A stretch of 64,000 nt of DNA from Neurospora crassa OR74A (taxonomy: Eukaryota; Ascomycota; Sordariomycetes; Sordariales; Sordariaceae), in the NCBI RefSeq assembly GCF_000182925.2, contig NC_026501.1, forward strand, positions 2,542,001 through 2,606,000. The letters run 5' to 3'. Within the stretch, counting starts at the first letter, position 1, and each line of letters starts with the position of its first letter. The position numbers and the translations under genes are program-made. The notes beneath the pieces were generated by a model. It did not search any database and was not told the origin of the DNA. It saw only the letters and a list, made by a program, of their open reading frames with translations. Shown here piece after piece: positions 11,401 through 22,878 of the stretch.

Positions 11401-12727
11401 CACACCGACGTCAATTCCAAGCCCGCTTGTCTAAAGAGTTGTAGCCAAGCTGATCACTGAAACGAAGTGTCAAAACTGCATAGGGGGCTCCTCCTATCAG
11501 CCCTGCAGATCATACGCCTTTTCTTGTCTTGCCTTACCCTGTTCGTCGTTTTACCTTGCCCTGTTGGTTTTACACTAAACAGAAACAAATAAAAGATCAA
11601 TTAAAAAAGAAGCCCCCAGGTTTTAACCAGCTGAGGAAGGTGGATTATGTTATATACCTACTACACTGTACTCATGTGATAAAACCGATGAACCCGTTCT
11701 TAGCCCTTTTTTTTTCTCCGCGTGTCGAACGAAACGAATGGAGGGGAGGGAGGGCGGGAACGGGATGGCGCGGGGACTTCGGTTGTGCACATGTGGTCGG
11801 GCGGGGCCGGAGCGGGTTTCACCACTTCGCTTCTTCCTCGGTTACATACCGGGACGAGATCCGATCGTTTATAGGTAGACATGGGTTGCTTTTCCTTATG
11901 GCGGCTGTTAGCTTTTTTAACTTCATTTCGCACAGAAGGATTAACCATGCCGAAAAAGGTATCTGTATTTCCTCTACAATGTCGAGCCCCCCGTCTCCCA
12001 CTGTCATTGTAGCTAGCTAGGTATTTCCGTGGATTCGCGAGTACGTTCGTCCCTGAGGTCGGTATCTGAAACCCACGAATGACGTTCGTCGACGTACGCG
12101 GCTTCGTGTCTACTTGTATCTCGGGATATTCATCAGCACTTCAGATCAAGACCGTAAACATCAGTTTACACATCACACCGCTCCTTAACATGACTATCAG
12201 ATAAGTCTCATGACTGCCAGATCCAGTCGTCGACAAGATCGCAACAGACAACACCAAAGTCCAACGGCACTACATCGTGGAGTCCAAAGCTGTCCCTCAT
12301 GTTTTCCGCTAGTGCTCTCCACCTTGAAGCGACAAGAGACCGAAAGTAATTGGTCGATAGATGATCGCGTGGAGAAAGAAGTGCCTAAAGTTACCTATTT
12401 CCGTATGTATCCATTGCTCCTCAGCCCATTGATCGCCGTCTCACATGATAGTATCTTGCTGATTTCATGATAGATCTGACACTCGACCCCGTGCTTCTTT
12501 GCAAATGCAAGGTACAGCACAACTTCCAGGTTATCTCCATGGTGGCCTTCACACACCCTCGACGGTGACAACATTTCTTGAAGCCCTCTTTTGACTCTTC
12601 ATGGTCGGATCACACCCAGTCCATACCAATATCGACTGACTACCTGTCGGTCACGGTCCATCCATCTCGGTCAAGTACTAGACAGGCACCATGCTTCTTC
12701 CTTACCACTCACGCTCTCTATCTCTCC
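8410..12727. other. 4.3-kb intergenic region upstream of pyruvate carboxylase
   Basis: No gene could be supported. The part next to 8410 must contain the pyruvate carboxylase promoter and 5' leader. The frame at 11529-12020 (163 codons) has no recognisable feature. A GC-rich patch lies at 9905-9985 (CCGGCGGCCCGGGGCCGG). Short TACACTAC/GTACACTAC words recur near 8728-8812 and 9510-9535. The right end is the 3' flank of MPC1. Confidence 0.5.
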
Positions 12728-13678
12728 TTACTTCCCAACAACCTCCTTAACCTTAGTCTCAGCCTTGGCCTCCAGCTCCTTCGCCTTGTCCTTACCCGCA
12801 TCCACTGCCTTCACGAGGCCCTCCTTCTCCTTGCCGCCCCAATAGTTGTATTTCAGGTAGCGATAACCCTGCGTCAACTGGGCCGTCTCGTTGACGGCGT
12901 GGCACAGGAACAGGAGGTAGTTCTTGGGTTGCACGGCGAGCGAGTAGCGCATGAAGGTGGCTGAGTAGATGCAGAGGGCAAAGGTCATTTTGCCGGAGAT
13001 CCTATTTCAAAGGTTAGAAAGAGAGGGGTCTGTTGGATTCGTTCATTGTTGTGGTGAGTGGGCGAGAGAGTGAGACGTGAATGAATATCCCAGGGGGCTT
13101 ATCAAAAGGAAAGGCTGTAGGTTAGGAGGACTGAGACAGAAAGCTCACAACAGATGGGAGTGAAGAACATAGAAGGCAGATAAGTTGAGGTTGGTTGATG
13201 AACAAGGGGTACACACAGTTCAGGACTCTTCTGTGTATCCATCACAGCCGCGATGGGGATACCAAAATTAGAGGCAGGGCCCCAGAAGTCTGCGAGCACA
13301 TTGGTATATCAGCAGCGTGTCCGACGTCAAGTTGCAAGGTATGTCCCATTTCCACCGGGTTGTCCCAACAAGCATCATGCTGCGGCAGCCTATGCAGCGC
13401 TACGGTCTTTAAACATGCCCCGGTAGAATCGTGTCTTTGGTGATGTTCTACCCGTAAACATCATTCACCATAATGCCTATGGCTTGGGTCGTGAGGATGC
13501 CCCAGTGTTATCGGGGATTGGCCCACCCGGGGGTGTCTGGATTCACGACTCGAGACCAAGCGGGTCGCTCAGCTGGCTGGGGTAAACTGGGATAAGGAGA
13601 CTTACGCGTTGAGCAGACATAGTTCAGAACGGGATGAGACCTGATCTTCGCATTGATCGCTTTCACAAAGGCGGCCAT
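12728..13678 (-). CDS. mpc1: Mitochondrial pyruvate carrier subunit MPC1
   Basis: MPC1 pairs with another MPC subunit to import pyruvate across the inner mitochondrial membrane. Exons 13678-13606, 13289-13217 and 13001-12728 give 139 aa. Introns are 316 and 215 nt, rather long for this window. The diagnostic motifs are in order: [17 protein letters not shown] (residues about 24-40), [34 protein letters not shown] and [18 protein letters not shown]. The first junction rebuilds the invariant His of STHFWGP (C + AC) and the second rebuilds PELISGKM, so both are well supported. After the carrier core there is a Lys/Glu/Ala-rich tail of about 35 residues that probably forms an amphipathic or coiled helix. 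Its neighbour on the same strand is pyruvate carboxylase, another pyruvate-handling gene. Confidence 0.95.
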
Positions 13679-14216
13679 TTTGACTGTTTTGAACGGATTG
13701 TATACCGGATTTGCGTCACTGATAGAGAGATTGGATGGCCCGCGAACACAGCGAAATGTTGCAAAGTTGGGGTTCCGTCCGCTCTCAGCACGGACCCGTT
13801 CACCTTCAGGACAGCTGAATGGGTGAGGCTGCCAGATGCTCAGCTCAGCACTGTTATGGAGTGGGGCAGCCTCATGAATCGGAGATACGTACCTGCTTAA
13901 CAGGGGCAGGCAGCAAAACTGTGGTTCTGAAATGGTGCTATGGTTTTCATTATTTGTAGTGATGTTTGCCATGTTTTTGCAATGCTATATCCCTGATTCA
14001 TGCTTGCAAAACGCAGGTACTTATCCCGCTCTAAACAAATGTTTTCAGTGAACCCCCTAAACGCCAGCGTAAAATTCACACCTCTTGAACCATGGCAGAG
14101 CTTCATTTGCTTTCATCCGAGCCCGCTTCATGCAGGGGAGTTCTAGCATGTCTCAGACACAATACACCATCAGATTGGATCGGTAAATTAACGGTAAAAT
14201 CGAGCAGTCAACCTCC
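13679..14216. other. Intergenic, MPC1 promoter and SmB 3' flank
   Basis: The left part is the upstream region of MPC1 (reads leftward) and the right part the 3' flank of SmB (also leftward). I see no further gene, repeat or RNA. Confidence 0.5.
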
Positions 14217-15132
14217 TTATCTGCGGGGAGGCGGGTTGAAGCCAGCTGGGCCACCAGCGCCTGGGGGCGGGAACGAGGGCGGGAAACCAGGGGCACCGGG
14301 GAAGCCAGCTGCGGGAGGGAATACAGGGAAGCCGGGAGGAGGAGCTAAAATAAGCGTTAGCGACTGAGACACCGATGAAGTCCACAGGGGATAACTTACG
14401 GCCACCACGGCCGGGGAAACCGGGGGGTGCAGCACCGGGGAACCCAGGGAACGGCGGGGGAGGCGCAGCGCCGCCAACACCAGCGGCGGGACCGGCGAGC
14501 GAGATAGGAGCGGCAGCACCACGTCCAGCAGGTCGAGCAACACCAGGACCAGCCTGGAGCGTTGAAGCAAGTCCTCCACCAGTCGATTTTCCGAGACGAG
14601 CGCTCGGGTCCGCGGGGGGAGGCGATTCGACCGAGAGCGAGACAATATGGGCACCACGGATGATTGTAAGACCCAATGTGCGCTTCTCCTCCTGTTCGAC
14701 GGTCTGGACGGCGGGGGCAGACGAGCCAGGGGCGGCAGGCTTGTTTTGTCTCCGCTTAATGCGACGGAACTCTTCAGCATCGGCCAGGACGAGGTTCATG
14801 TGCTGCCAAAATGTCAGCAAACTCGGCAAGATTGAATGATACAATTGTCAGGTCGTACCTTGTCGAAAGCAAGCATTTGTCCAGTCATCTGGCGGCCATC
14901 GTTAAGAGTGACACGCATCCGGTAGTTGATCTGTTGGCATGAAAACCGTCAGTTCTTCGTACCATCCTTGTCATTCGAGATCGATAGTAACCAAGAGCGT
15001 GAAGTACGTACGTAACCGGCCTATGATATCGCACCTTGTCAGTCGTCTGGCGTCAACATTGATACGTCAAGCGGCAGCACGGATTGGGGAGCGATGACTT
15101 ACCATCTTGCCTTGCTTGTTGGTCGACGCCAT
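14217..15132 (-). CDS. smb1: Small nuclear ribonucleoprotein SmB/B'
   Basis: This is a core Sm-ring protein of the U1, U2, U4 and U5 snRNPs. Five exons, 15132-15103, 15020-15012, 14930-14859, 14802-14400 and 14344-14217, total 642 nt or 213 aa. Sm1 is [30 protein letters not shown] and Sm2 is KRTLGLTIIRGAHIVSLSVE, separated by the basic FRRIKRRQNK insert typical of SmB. The C-terminal half is rich in Gly and Pro with PPGFP/PGFPG repeats and GRG motifs, as in SmB tails that bind splicing factors and are methylated at arginine. Exon 2 is only 9 nt (GCCGGTTAC, residues A-G-Y) and sits where human SmB has M-L-Q-H before IDYRM. The gene is divergent from rpl11, with 490 bp between start codons. 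Confidence 0.96.
15012..15020 (-). other. 9-nt microexon of SmB
   Basis: GCCGGTTAC encodes Ala-Gly-Tyr. It is flanked by ATCATAG on the acceptor side and GTACGT on the donor side, with introns of 82 and 81 nt. Without it the protein would read GKMINYRM and lose three residues before the first Sm strand, with no frame change. Inclusion is therefore supported by fit to the family spacing, not forced by phase. Confidence 0.8.
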
Positions 15133-15622
15133 CTTTGCGACTGTTTGCTACAGAGTAGCTGTTCAAATGGTACAAAAATTAACCGTTTGGTTTCTCGACA
15201 AAGTTGCTTGAACTTCGTCGTCGCGTTCTCAACAGCTCTTCGCGGGGAGGCTTCAGAGTCGCGTGTGGTTGGATGATGAAATCAGGTCGATTTCGGTTTT
15301 GCAAGGCGCGAGGCTGAGAACTTAACACAGGCGTCCCGTTTCACAGCACCTCTCGCCCGCTCCACCAGACAGGCTCGCACGAGCCATCCAGCGTAACGAT
15401 GTGTGCCAAGACTTTTCCAGTTCCAGGCTTGCGCGCCTTCACTGTCCTCTTGCGATTTGCCTGCCGCTCGCCAAGTGGCGGACAGGTGGGGATGGATCCC
15501 ACATCCCTGGTGCCCACAATCTCAAAATTACTGAACAAAAATCGTCAACCGCCACGGAAATCTCCCGAGCATCGCGACGGTCAAGTTTCCTTTACGGCGG
15601 ATTTCGACACAAAACCGGCACC
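15133..15622. promoter_or_regulatory. Divergent promoter of SmB and rpl11
   Basis: 490 bp separate the start codons of a spliceosome gene (-) and a ribosomal protein gene (+). Both 5' leaders must lie within it. I see no TATA box of convincing form. Short open frames here are not supported as genes. Confidence 0.6.
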
Positions 15623-16317
15623 ATGGTACGCGATAGCTATCAATTCCGTGGTATCTCGAATCACTTACTGACGGTCATCATGTAAAAGTCTACCGAACAG
15701 AAGGCCCAGAACCCCATGCGGGAGCTCCGCATCCAGAAGCTCGTCCTCAACATCTGCGTTGGCGAGTCTGGTGACAGACTTACCCGTGCCGCCAAGGTGC
15801 TTGAGCAGCTGTCCGGTCAAACCCCCGTCTACAGTAAGTTTTGACCTCTTCTTGCCGACGTGACGACTATTCTAGAAACGGAGAAATCGAAATCTACACG
15901 CAGAAATGATGGCCCTAACACGTCTTCCCCCATCAACCAGGCAAGGCCCGTTACACCGTCCGTACCTTCGGTATCCGCCGTAACGAAAAGATCTCCGTCC
16001 ACGTCACCGTCCGTGGCCCCAAGGCTGAGGAGATTCTCGAGCGTGGCCTCAAGGTCAAGGAGTACGAGCTTCGCAAGCGCAACTTCTCCGAGACCGGCAA
16101 CTTCGGCTTCGGTATCTCCGAGCACATCGATCTCGGCATCAAGTACGACCCCGGTATCGGTATCTACGGCATGGACTTCTACTGCTGCATGACCCGCCCC
16201 GGTGAGCGTGTCTCCCGCCGCCGCCGCGCCAAGAGCAGAGTCGGTGCCACCCACCGCATCACCCGCGACGACACCGTCAAGTGGTTCAAGTCTCGCTTCG
16301 ATGCCATCGTCCGCTAA
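15623..16317 (+). CDS. rpl11: 60S ribosomal protein L11 (uL5)
   Basis: L11 sits in the central protuberance of the large subunit and binds 5S rRNA with L5. Exons 15623-15625, 15689-15833 and 15941-16317 give 174 aa, the same length as the yeast protein. Exon 1 holds only the ATG; a 63-nt intron follows at once, so the protein reads [17 protein letters not shown]. Conserved segments include [60 protein letters not shown] and [12 protein letters not shown], ending RVGATHRI...FDAIVR. Codon choice is strongly biased to C-ending codons, as expected for high expression. An intron directly behind the start codon is common in fungal ribosomal protein genes. Confidence 0.97.
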
Positions 16318-17680
16318 ATTGCCCCATTACTTCCTGAAAAGGATCGGGTGTTATAGTTTGGCGACATGGTGGAGGATCTGAAGTTACCGCTTCTTGAGGA
16401 CCAGAGGGAGTTTGGGGCTCGGCGGCAGTTTCTGGGCTTTCTCCGGGTGGGCGTTATTCTGGTATTGGTTTCGGGGGAAAAAAAACACCAAATCCAGGAT
16501 TTGTAGATGCACCATGATACCTCTTATTGGCGACTTCGTCAATTTAGCTTGATCTGAATCTACAGTCGAGCTGCGGCCTCAGAGACCGACCGGCATCATG
16601 CCGGCTTACCCTACCTTCATGAACCTATGTGAAACAAGGATATCTCGTCCTTTGGCCTCTCGAGTAGATCAGTTCTATCCCAGTGACAACTTGAACAGCC
16701 AGCCACCCATCATCGGCGCGTGGCGCTTCATCACTTTTCGGCTATGGCTGTTTTGCTCACGATATATATATATATATTTGACATGTGCAGACTCTGTGGC
16801 ATAGATACGGCATGTCCTTTGGCGCCATCGAGTTATTTGGAAATTTCTAATTGCCCTTGGTTGAAGGTACTAACGGCTGGCTCTACATGATGGTTATCAA
16901 CCGTCGCTGGCTATCATTGCTCAAAGAACGAAGCAGACGGGCCACCTAAGCACCAAGGACTGCATGATCATTACCATTGGGATGGAGTATGTACGGATAC
17001 CACATCATTGTTGCAACCGCTTGGCATTTGTAATGCTGCTCCGACCGTAGGGGAGTCTTGTGGACGATAATGCCAGTGATGGGGGTTGTCTCCAATACTA
17101 TCTCCGTATGGTTACTACACCAAGCACAGCTGCTGCGTGATGCTAGGTAAAGGGGCATGTTTTCTAGCTTTGTAAAACTCCGGAGCACGTTGGAATCTCT
17201 CCCTGAAGTCAAGTAACAGAGGGTACCTGATACGAACCATGTAAAGTGGCACGTTTGGACCATGACACGTAGTAATCAGAAGTCAATCAAGTCGAAGAGC
17301 TCTGATTATGAAATAAGATATCATACATGAAATTTATAACAGACCATGAGCCTCTAATGATCTGGCCAACATGAAAAGCAATAAACCCTGCCATCCGTCT
17401 TTCCCTTTCGTTTCCCTTTTTCATCCCACAGACATTCGCAAAAAGCCATTTACATCTCTCATCTGTATGGGTTGTTTTATTCTCCAGGTCATTGAAATCG
17501 TGGCATATCAGCAAGATTGTCGTCCACCATGAGACAGCCAAGCGGAACAGCATCAACAGGATCCAGTTAAGGGGTACCTGAAACTCCAGAATCCTGATGG
17601 TCTTCACTGTGTAACATGAAGAAACCGGATGCGATCCGTCCAGGATCATGGATGCATGGAGAAACTACCAGGGTAGCCCT
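16318..17680. other. Intergenic between rpl11 and clathrin heavy chain
   Basis: The two genes are convergent, so this holds both 3' flanks. A (TA)8 run lies at 16762-16777. Frames on the minus strand at 16946-17263 and 17287-17649 show no domain or coding bias and may simply be 3' untranslated sequence. Confidence 0.5.
16762..16777. repeat. (AT)8 microsatellite
   Basis: Alternating A/T run in the region between rpl11 and clathrin heavy chain. Confidence 0.85.
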
Positions 17681-20600
17681 CTAGAAGCCAAAACCGGTAG
17701 GCTGCGGCACAAAACCGTTGGTTTGTCCGTAAGGAGCTGGGGATGCCTGGCCGGGGCCGGCAGTGATCATAAGCCGGTTGCCAAGAATGGGCGTGTTGTC
17801 CTCGACCTTCTCCTTCTCCTGCTCCTTAGCCTTGCGAGCCTCGTTGTCGGCCTTCAGAGAAGCGAGCTCCTTGGTCTGCTGGCAGAGCATGTTGATCATA
17901 TAAGGCATGGTAAAATCATTGAGACCATTGCGCCAAGAAAGCTCCAGGACAAGGTCGGGCCTGATGAGGTCATAGCAGGCATAAAGCATACCAACGTAGC
18001 ATTCGCGGTTGCCAATGTCAACGAACTACAGAGACAAATGTCAGTAAAGGAAGCCAACGTGACTTGATGAGCTTGAAGACAAGAAAAATAACTTACGTAG
18101 CGCAGAAGCTCCTCGACAACTTCCGTCTTGCCGGAGATGGCGGCCGTCTCAATAGCATCCTTCCAGAGCTTATCCTGCTTGGAAAGGTTGATGGACTTCT
18201 CCCAGCGCTTGTTCTTGCGGTAGATGCTGGCAGCAATTTGGCGGAAGAAGACAAGGTCGTGCTTCTCCAGACGACCGGCAAGGTCCACGGCGTCGTAGTT
18301 GTCGTAGTTGTTCACAGAGTCGCGCAGAGTCTTGTAGTCCTCCTCCTCAATGAGAAGATCATTGATGGCGTCGTTAACGGTCCGCTTGTTCTGAGATTGG
18401 ACGCTAAGGAGGAAAGGCTTGATCAGGGGCAGGTTATCGGACTTCTGGAACATGCGGACAACACGGTTGACATCGATGCGCGGGGTCAAAACCTGGAGAA
18501 GATCGGTGAGCAACGAGGGATGTTGCTCCAGGTAGAAATTGATGGCCTTGTAGTAGATTTCAAGGTTGGCCACCTTGACGGTGATCTCCTTGAACTGCTG
18601 GTGCTCCCAAGAGTTCTCAGGGCGCTCCATAACGGCGAGAGCAGCATTGTCAAACTCATCGTAGTGGTAGTAGCAGAAGACCAGCTCAGGCCACAAGTTG
18701 GCTTCCTCGCAAGCACGGATCATCTTGGGGAGGTTCATTCTGCTCCAAAAGAGTTTGAGGTGCTCCATAAGGCGCTCGGGGTGGTATTTAGACAGCGCAA
18801 TACCCAACTCGGTGAACATTCCCATGTGGGCGCGCTCCAATCCAAGACCCTGCTCGAGCAAGCTGATGAGCTCATCAAAGTAGCCGTTTGTCTCGTACTG
18901 CTTGACAAGAGCCTGGAGTTGCTCAGCATCAACAATAAGGTTGAGACCGCAAATCTGAGCAAGACGGAACTCCTTCTTGTTGACGCAGGCCTCGTGGACC
19001 TCCTTCCACACCTTGATGTTGTTGGCCTTGCGGGCGCAGTCCACAGCCGCCTGGTAGTCGGACAGGTGGACAAGAGTAGTGGCCAGCTTAGCCCAGTTGG
19101 AAATGCTGGTGTAGAAGATTTTGGCCGCCTCAAAGAAGCCCTCGGCGTACGCCTTGTCACCAGACTCCTCAACATTGGCAACATTGGTAGCACGCAGGAA
19201 CTCTTCAAGCTCAGGAAGTTGATCGAGGCGGGCGTAGCAGAAAGCAAGAGCAGTGTCAATGACAGGCTCCCGAAGGGTCTTGCGGGCCATACGGAGGTAC
19301 TTGATGAGCTCTTCGTTCTTTCCAGCAGCAACGGCAACCTCGATCACTTCCTCGTAGTTCTTCGGATCCTCGGCCTTGATGTAAGATTCAATGGAATCGC
19401 TGACGCGGAGACCATCAAGCTGAGCCTTGGCAACTTTGCTCCAAACCTGAGGAATATCAACCTCCTCGGCGTATGCTTGAGCACGGTCAATGCTAACGAC
19501 GTGCTCAACAAGAACATTGACAGCGGCCTCCTTGTTGTCAATCTTCTTGTAGACCTCAAAGGCTTCCTCGTGCAGGCCAACCTCAATACAAACATTAGCA
19601 ATCTCGTCGGCGGCGAAGTTGTCGAGCTTGTGAATGTAGTCCATCACACGGGCCTTGTCAGCCTTGGCGGCAGTGAAGATAAGCAAGTTCTGCAGGTTCT
19701 GGTTGTCGCTGAAAGGCGACGGCTCCAGGACAATCTTCTCCAGCAGCTCAATAAGCTCGCCAGGCAAGTCGGCGTTCAGGAAGCACGTAACAGCCTCGGA
19801 AACCTTGGCGGGATCAGTCGACTCAGGAACGGCCGTCGAGATGACTTGGTCTACGACAGAACGGCGGTGAACGTTGTTCTCGCTGAGCACAAACATCCAA
19901 AGTTCCCTATCAGCGCGCTCCAAAAGATACCTCGCCTGAGCCTTGTACATCTGGTTCTCGTTGGTGATGTTCACGAGTTCGAGATCATTCTGGCCCTTGC
20001 GATAGGCAATATAGGCCAAGTTGGGATCACGCTTCTCGCAGTACTTTCCAACAGTGAGGGTATCATACTGATCGTTCTCCTTGAGGAACTTCTCTGGGTT
20101 GTTGTTGGAGTCAATGTATATCTTGGCGAGAGCGTTGTAAACAGCCTGCTGCTGGTTACCGGCAGCGAGGGTAGCCTCCAGGAAGGGCAGGAGTAGCTTA
20201 AGGCGGTTACGAGTCTCAACCTCCTGCACCAGCTCATCGATAGGGATAGATGCGGGGTTGACCGTGCTTAGGAGATTCCTGATGATGCTTTCATCACAGT
20301 CCACATCGAGCAGTCCTCCGATGACACCAGGAGTCCTGCTCGGGTTGACCTGCTGCACGTAAATCTCAATGGACTTGAACTGCTGGTGCTGGTACAGGTA
20401 GAGAACCAGGTCATGAACAAAGTTGAAGCGATCGCAGACAACCATCAAAGGAAGCATCTCGCTGAGCTTGGCCTCCTTGAGGAAGTTCTTCACCTTCTCG
20501 GGGTTGTAAACGCTGTTGTCGCGGCAGATACGCTCAACCTCGCGAATTTGTCCCATCTTGGTGGCAGCCTCAATGTACTTGAATACGACTTCGGGGTCCT

Positions 20601-22878
20601 CGGTGACATTGACGACACTGGCAAGGAAGTAGTAAAGACCTTCAGCAGTCTTGTACTTCTCAAAGAGATCAATCAATTGCTGCGCGCCGAGGAGCTCCGC
20701 ATACTTGGTTGCGACTTGAACGACAGTCTGGAGATTCTGGCGAATATTGTGCTTCATCATGGCGTCCAGGCAGTCAAGCGATTGCTCAACAGACAGCGCC
20801 TTGAAATACTCAATCAACCACTCGGGGTTGTAGTTAGGCATTCCAGGGATGTTGACAATAACCCGCTTGATGGACGCAGGATCCTCATAGAGCTCCAGGG
20901 CCTTCTGCAAAAGACCTGCTTGCTCGCAGAGGTTCGCAATGTGCGCCTTGTCAAAGTGGGAGAACATGTCGTTGCCAAGAATGGCGTCAGCAACCTGGGG
21001 GGCGTTGACGAGGTTCATCTCCAATAGACGAGTCTGAAGGTGGGCATGCTCGGGCTTGTTATCCTTCAGAGCGTCAAGAAGGAAAGCAGTTGCTTGCTGG
21101 ATCATTCCTTGAGACTGGAAGATGTCAACCACCTTCTCGAAGTCGACCAGCGGGCCGCCTTCGTGATTGGCAAGCGTCGTGGCAAACTCGGCACCCTTCT
21201 CAGCATTGACACGGACAATGTGGTGGAGAAGCTGAATAAAGTCAGGCTGGTAGTTGGCTTGACCGCAGTAGGGCAGAATCTTCTCAAACTGGCCAGTCTC
21301 GGCAAACCCAGCAACAACCTTGTGAGGAGCGTTGGCCTTCAAATAGATGGCAAGCGCCATGTTAATGTCGTGGGGCCGGACCATGTCACCAAGTCTCTCA
21401 GAGCACTCGAGCTTGTTCTCGCTGAGCCACTTCTGCAATAGCTGTTTGCGGTTCTGAGCGAGAACGGGTTGGGCAAGCTCAATGGTCTCATGCTCGTTCA
21501 GCGAACCCTTGTCTAGAAGCATACCAAAGTACTGCAAGATATGCGACATCTGTCCAGGCTGCTGTGGAAGACGCTTGAAGCGCTCGATGGTCTGAGGAGT
21601 GCGAAGGAAACCTCGAGGAGAGTTGGCAGCCACCTTGGCGGCCTCTTGGTAGTTGCCATTGCTGAAGAGTTGCTCGAAGCGTTGCTGGTAGAGGTTATCG
21701 GCGCCTGGGAGCCCTGCACGAGAAGCCAACTTGATAGCGAGCTCATTGCCGTGTGCCTCAAGGACGTAAGGAACGATTGTGTTCTCATCGGCGCTGACGA
21801 AGAGAACCTGTCCCTTGCGGTTGATGCCAATGACGCCGGTCGAATCCTTGTCACCGCAAGCAGTGAAGATAGTATCGCTTGAGATGCGGTTCATGAAGAT
21901 ACATGTGGCAGTCTCGAGGTCGTAGAGGTGGATGAAACCGTACTTGGTGATAAGGTAGATGATGCCGTACTTTTGCGAAACCTGGAGGGCGACGGGGAAG
22001 TCATTGCTGGCCTCGGGAGGGAAGAAGACGTCCACGGCCTTCTTGGGGAAGACGGGGTTTGTTTCGGGATGGTCGACCTCGACAATGTGGAGCTTCGCGC
22101 CGACGGCGGTGCGGACCGCAAAGGTAAACACCTTGGTGTCCTCCGGGGCGCCCTCTAGTCGGAGGGTGCCAAAAGCAGCGGCATGACCCTCAATAGCCTG
22201 GCTGATACCGCGGTCTTTGGAATAGAGCTGCATGGCGCCAACAACGCGGCCCTGCTGTTGTGAGATACCGACAACAACCATCCACTTTCCGTCGGCGCTG
22301 GTCCGATAATTAATTATTTGGTTGCCCTGGAGATTAGCATTACGATCGAAGACCTTGACCGGAGCGGGCTGGTTCGGGTCGAAGACATCCCAATGGTAAA
22401 CAGAGCCATCTGTGATCAAGCCAAGCGTGGTCTCGCTAACCCACTTCCAGAACAAGACATCCTCGCTCATGTTTGTCGACTTGAGCTTGGCCTTGTTTTC
22501 GAGGTCGAAAATCTGGAGTGTGCGCGCCTGGGCCTTGAGGGCAATTACTTGGCGCGTCCAGTGCATTATGGCACTGTCGGCCTTGATGGGACGTCGGATA
22601 ACATTATTGCCGTTCTTGAGATCGACGATGATGACTTCAGGGGACGCTGCCTCGTCCTTCTTGTCGCGAATACACACCCAGTTGTCCGATTCTAGAGTCT
22701 GGGAGCGGGGGGTTCACGTCAGCAGGGGTGCCAGAGGAGGCGCGACAACTGTCACTAGCAGAGTCAGAGCAAGGTGAGGACAACGTACACAGGTATTGAA
22801 AGTGATGGCAGTCTGGTTGATGCCGAGGGCGCTGAGTTGCAGCAGCTCCTGGAATTTGATGGGTAGGGCCTGAGCCAT
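17681..22878 (-). CDS. chc1: Clathrin heavy chain
   Basis: This is the structural leg of the clathrin triskelion, which coats vesicles at the plasma membrane and trans-Golgi. Three exons, 22878-22789, 22698-18097 and 18025-17681, total 5037 nt or 1678 aa, normal for the family. The N terminus MAQALPIKFQELLQLSALGI leads into the WD-like propeller (about residues 1-330), followed by the long alpha-solenoid of clathrin repeats (for example LEQGLGLERAHMGMFTELGI and LFWSRMNLPKMIRACEEANL) to the trimerisation region. The tail NRLMITAGPG corresponds to the QLMLTAGP-type Hsc70 uncoating motif, and the protein ends QTNGFVPQPTGFGF. Introns lie after FNTC (90 nt) and after LLRY. It is divergent from nop2, with 1295 bp between start codons. 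Confidence 0.98.

Noticed and set aside
11529-12020. 163-codon plus frame in the pyc-MPC1 interval
   Set aside because: Low-complexity and compositionally odd, no ATG-proximal features, no recognisable domain.
18064-20196. 710-codon open frame antisense to clathrin heavy chain
   Set aside because: It mirrors the biased codons of the real gene on the other strand and has no domain of its own.
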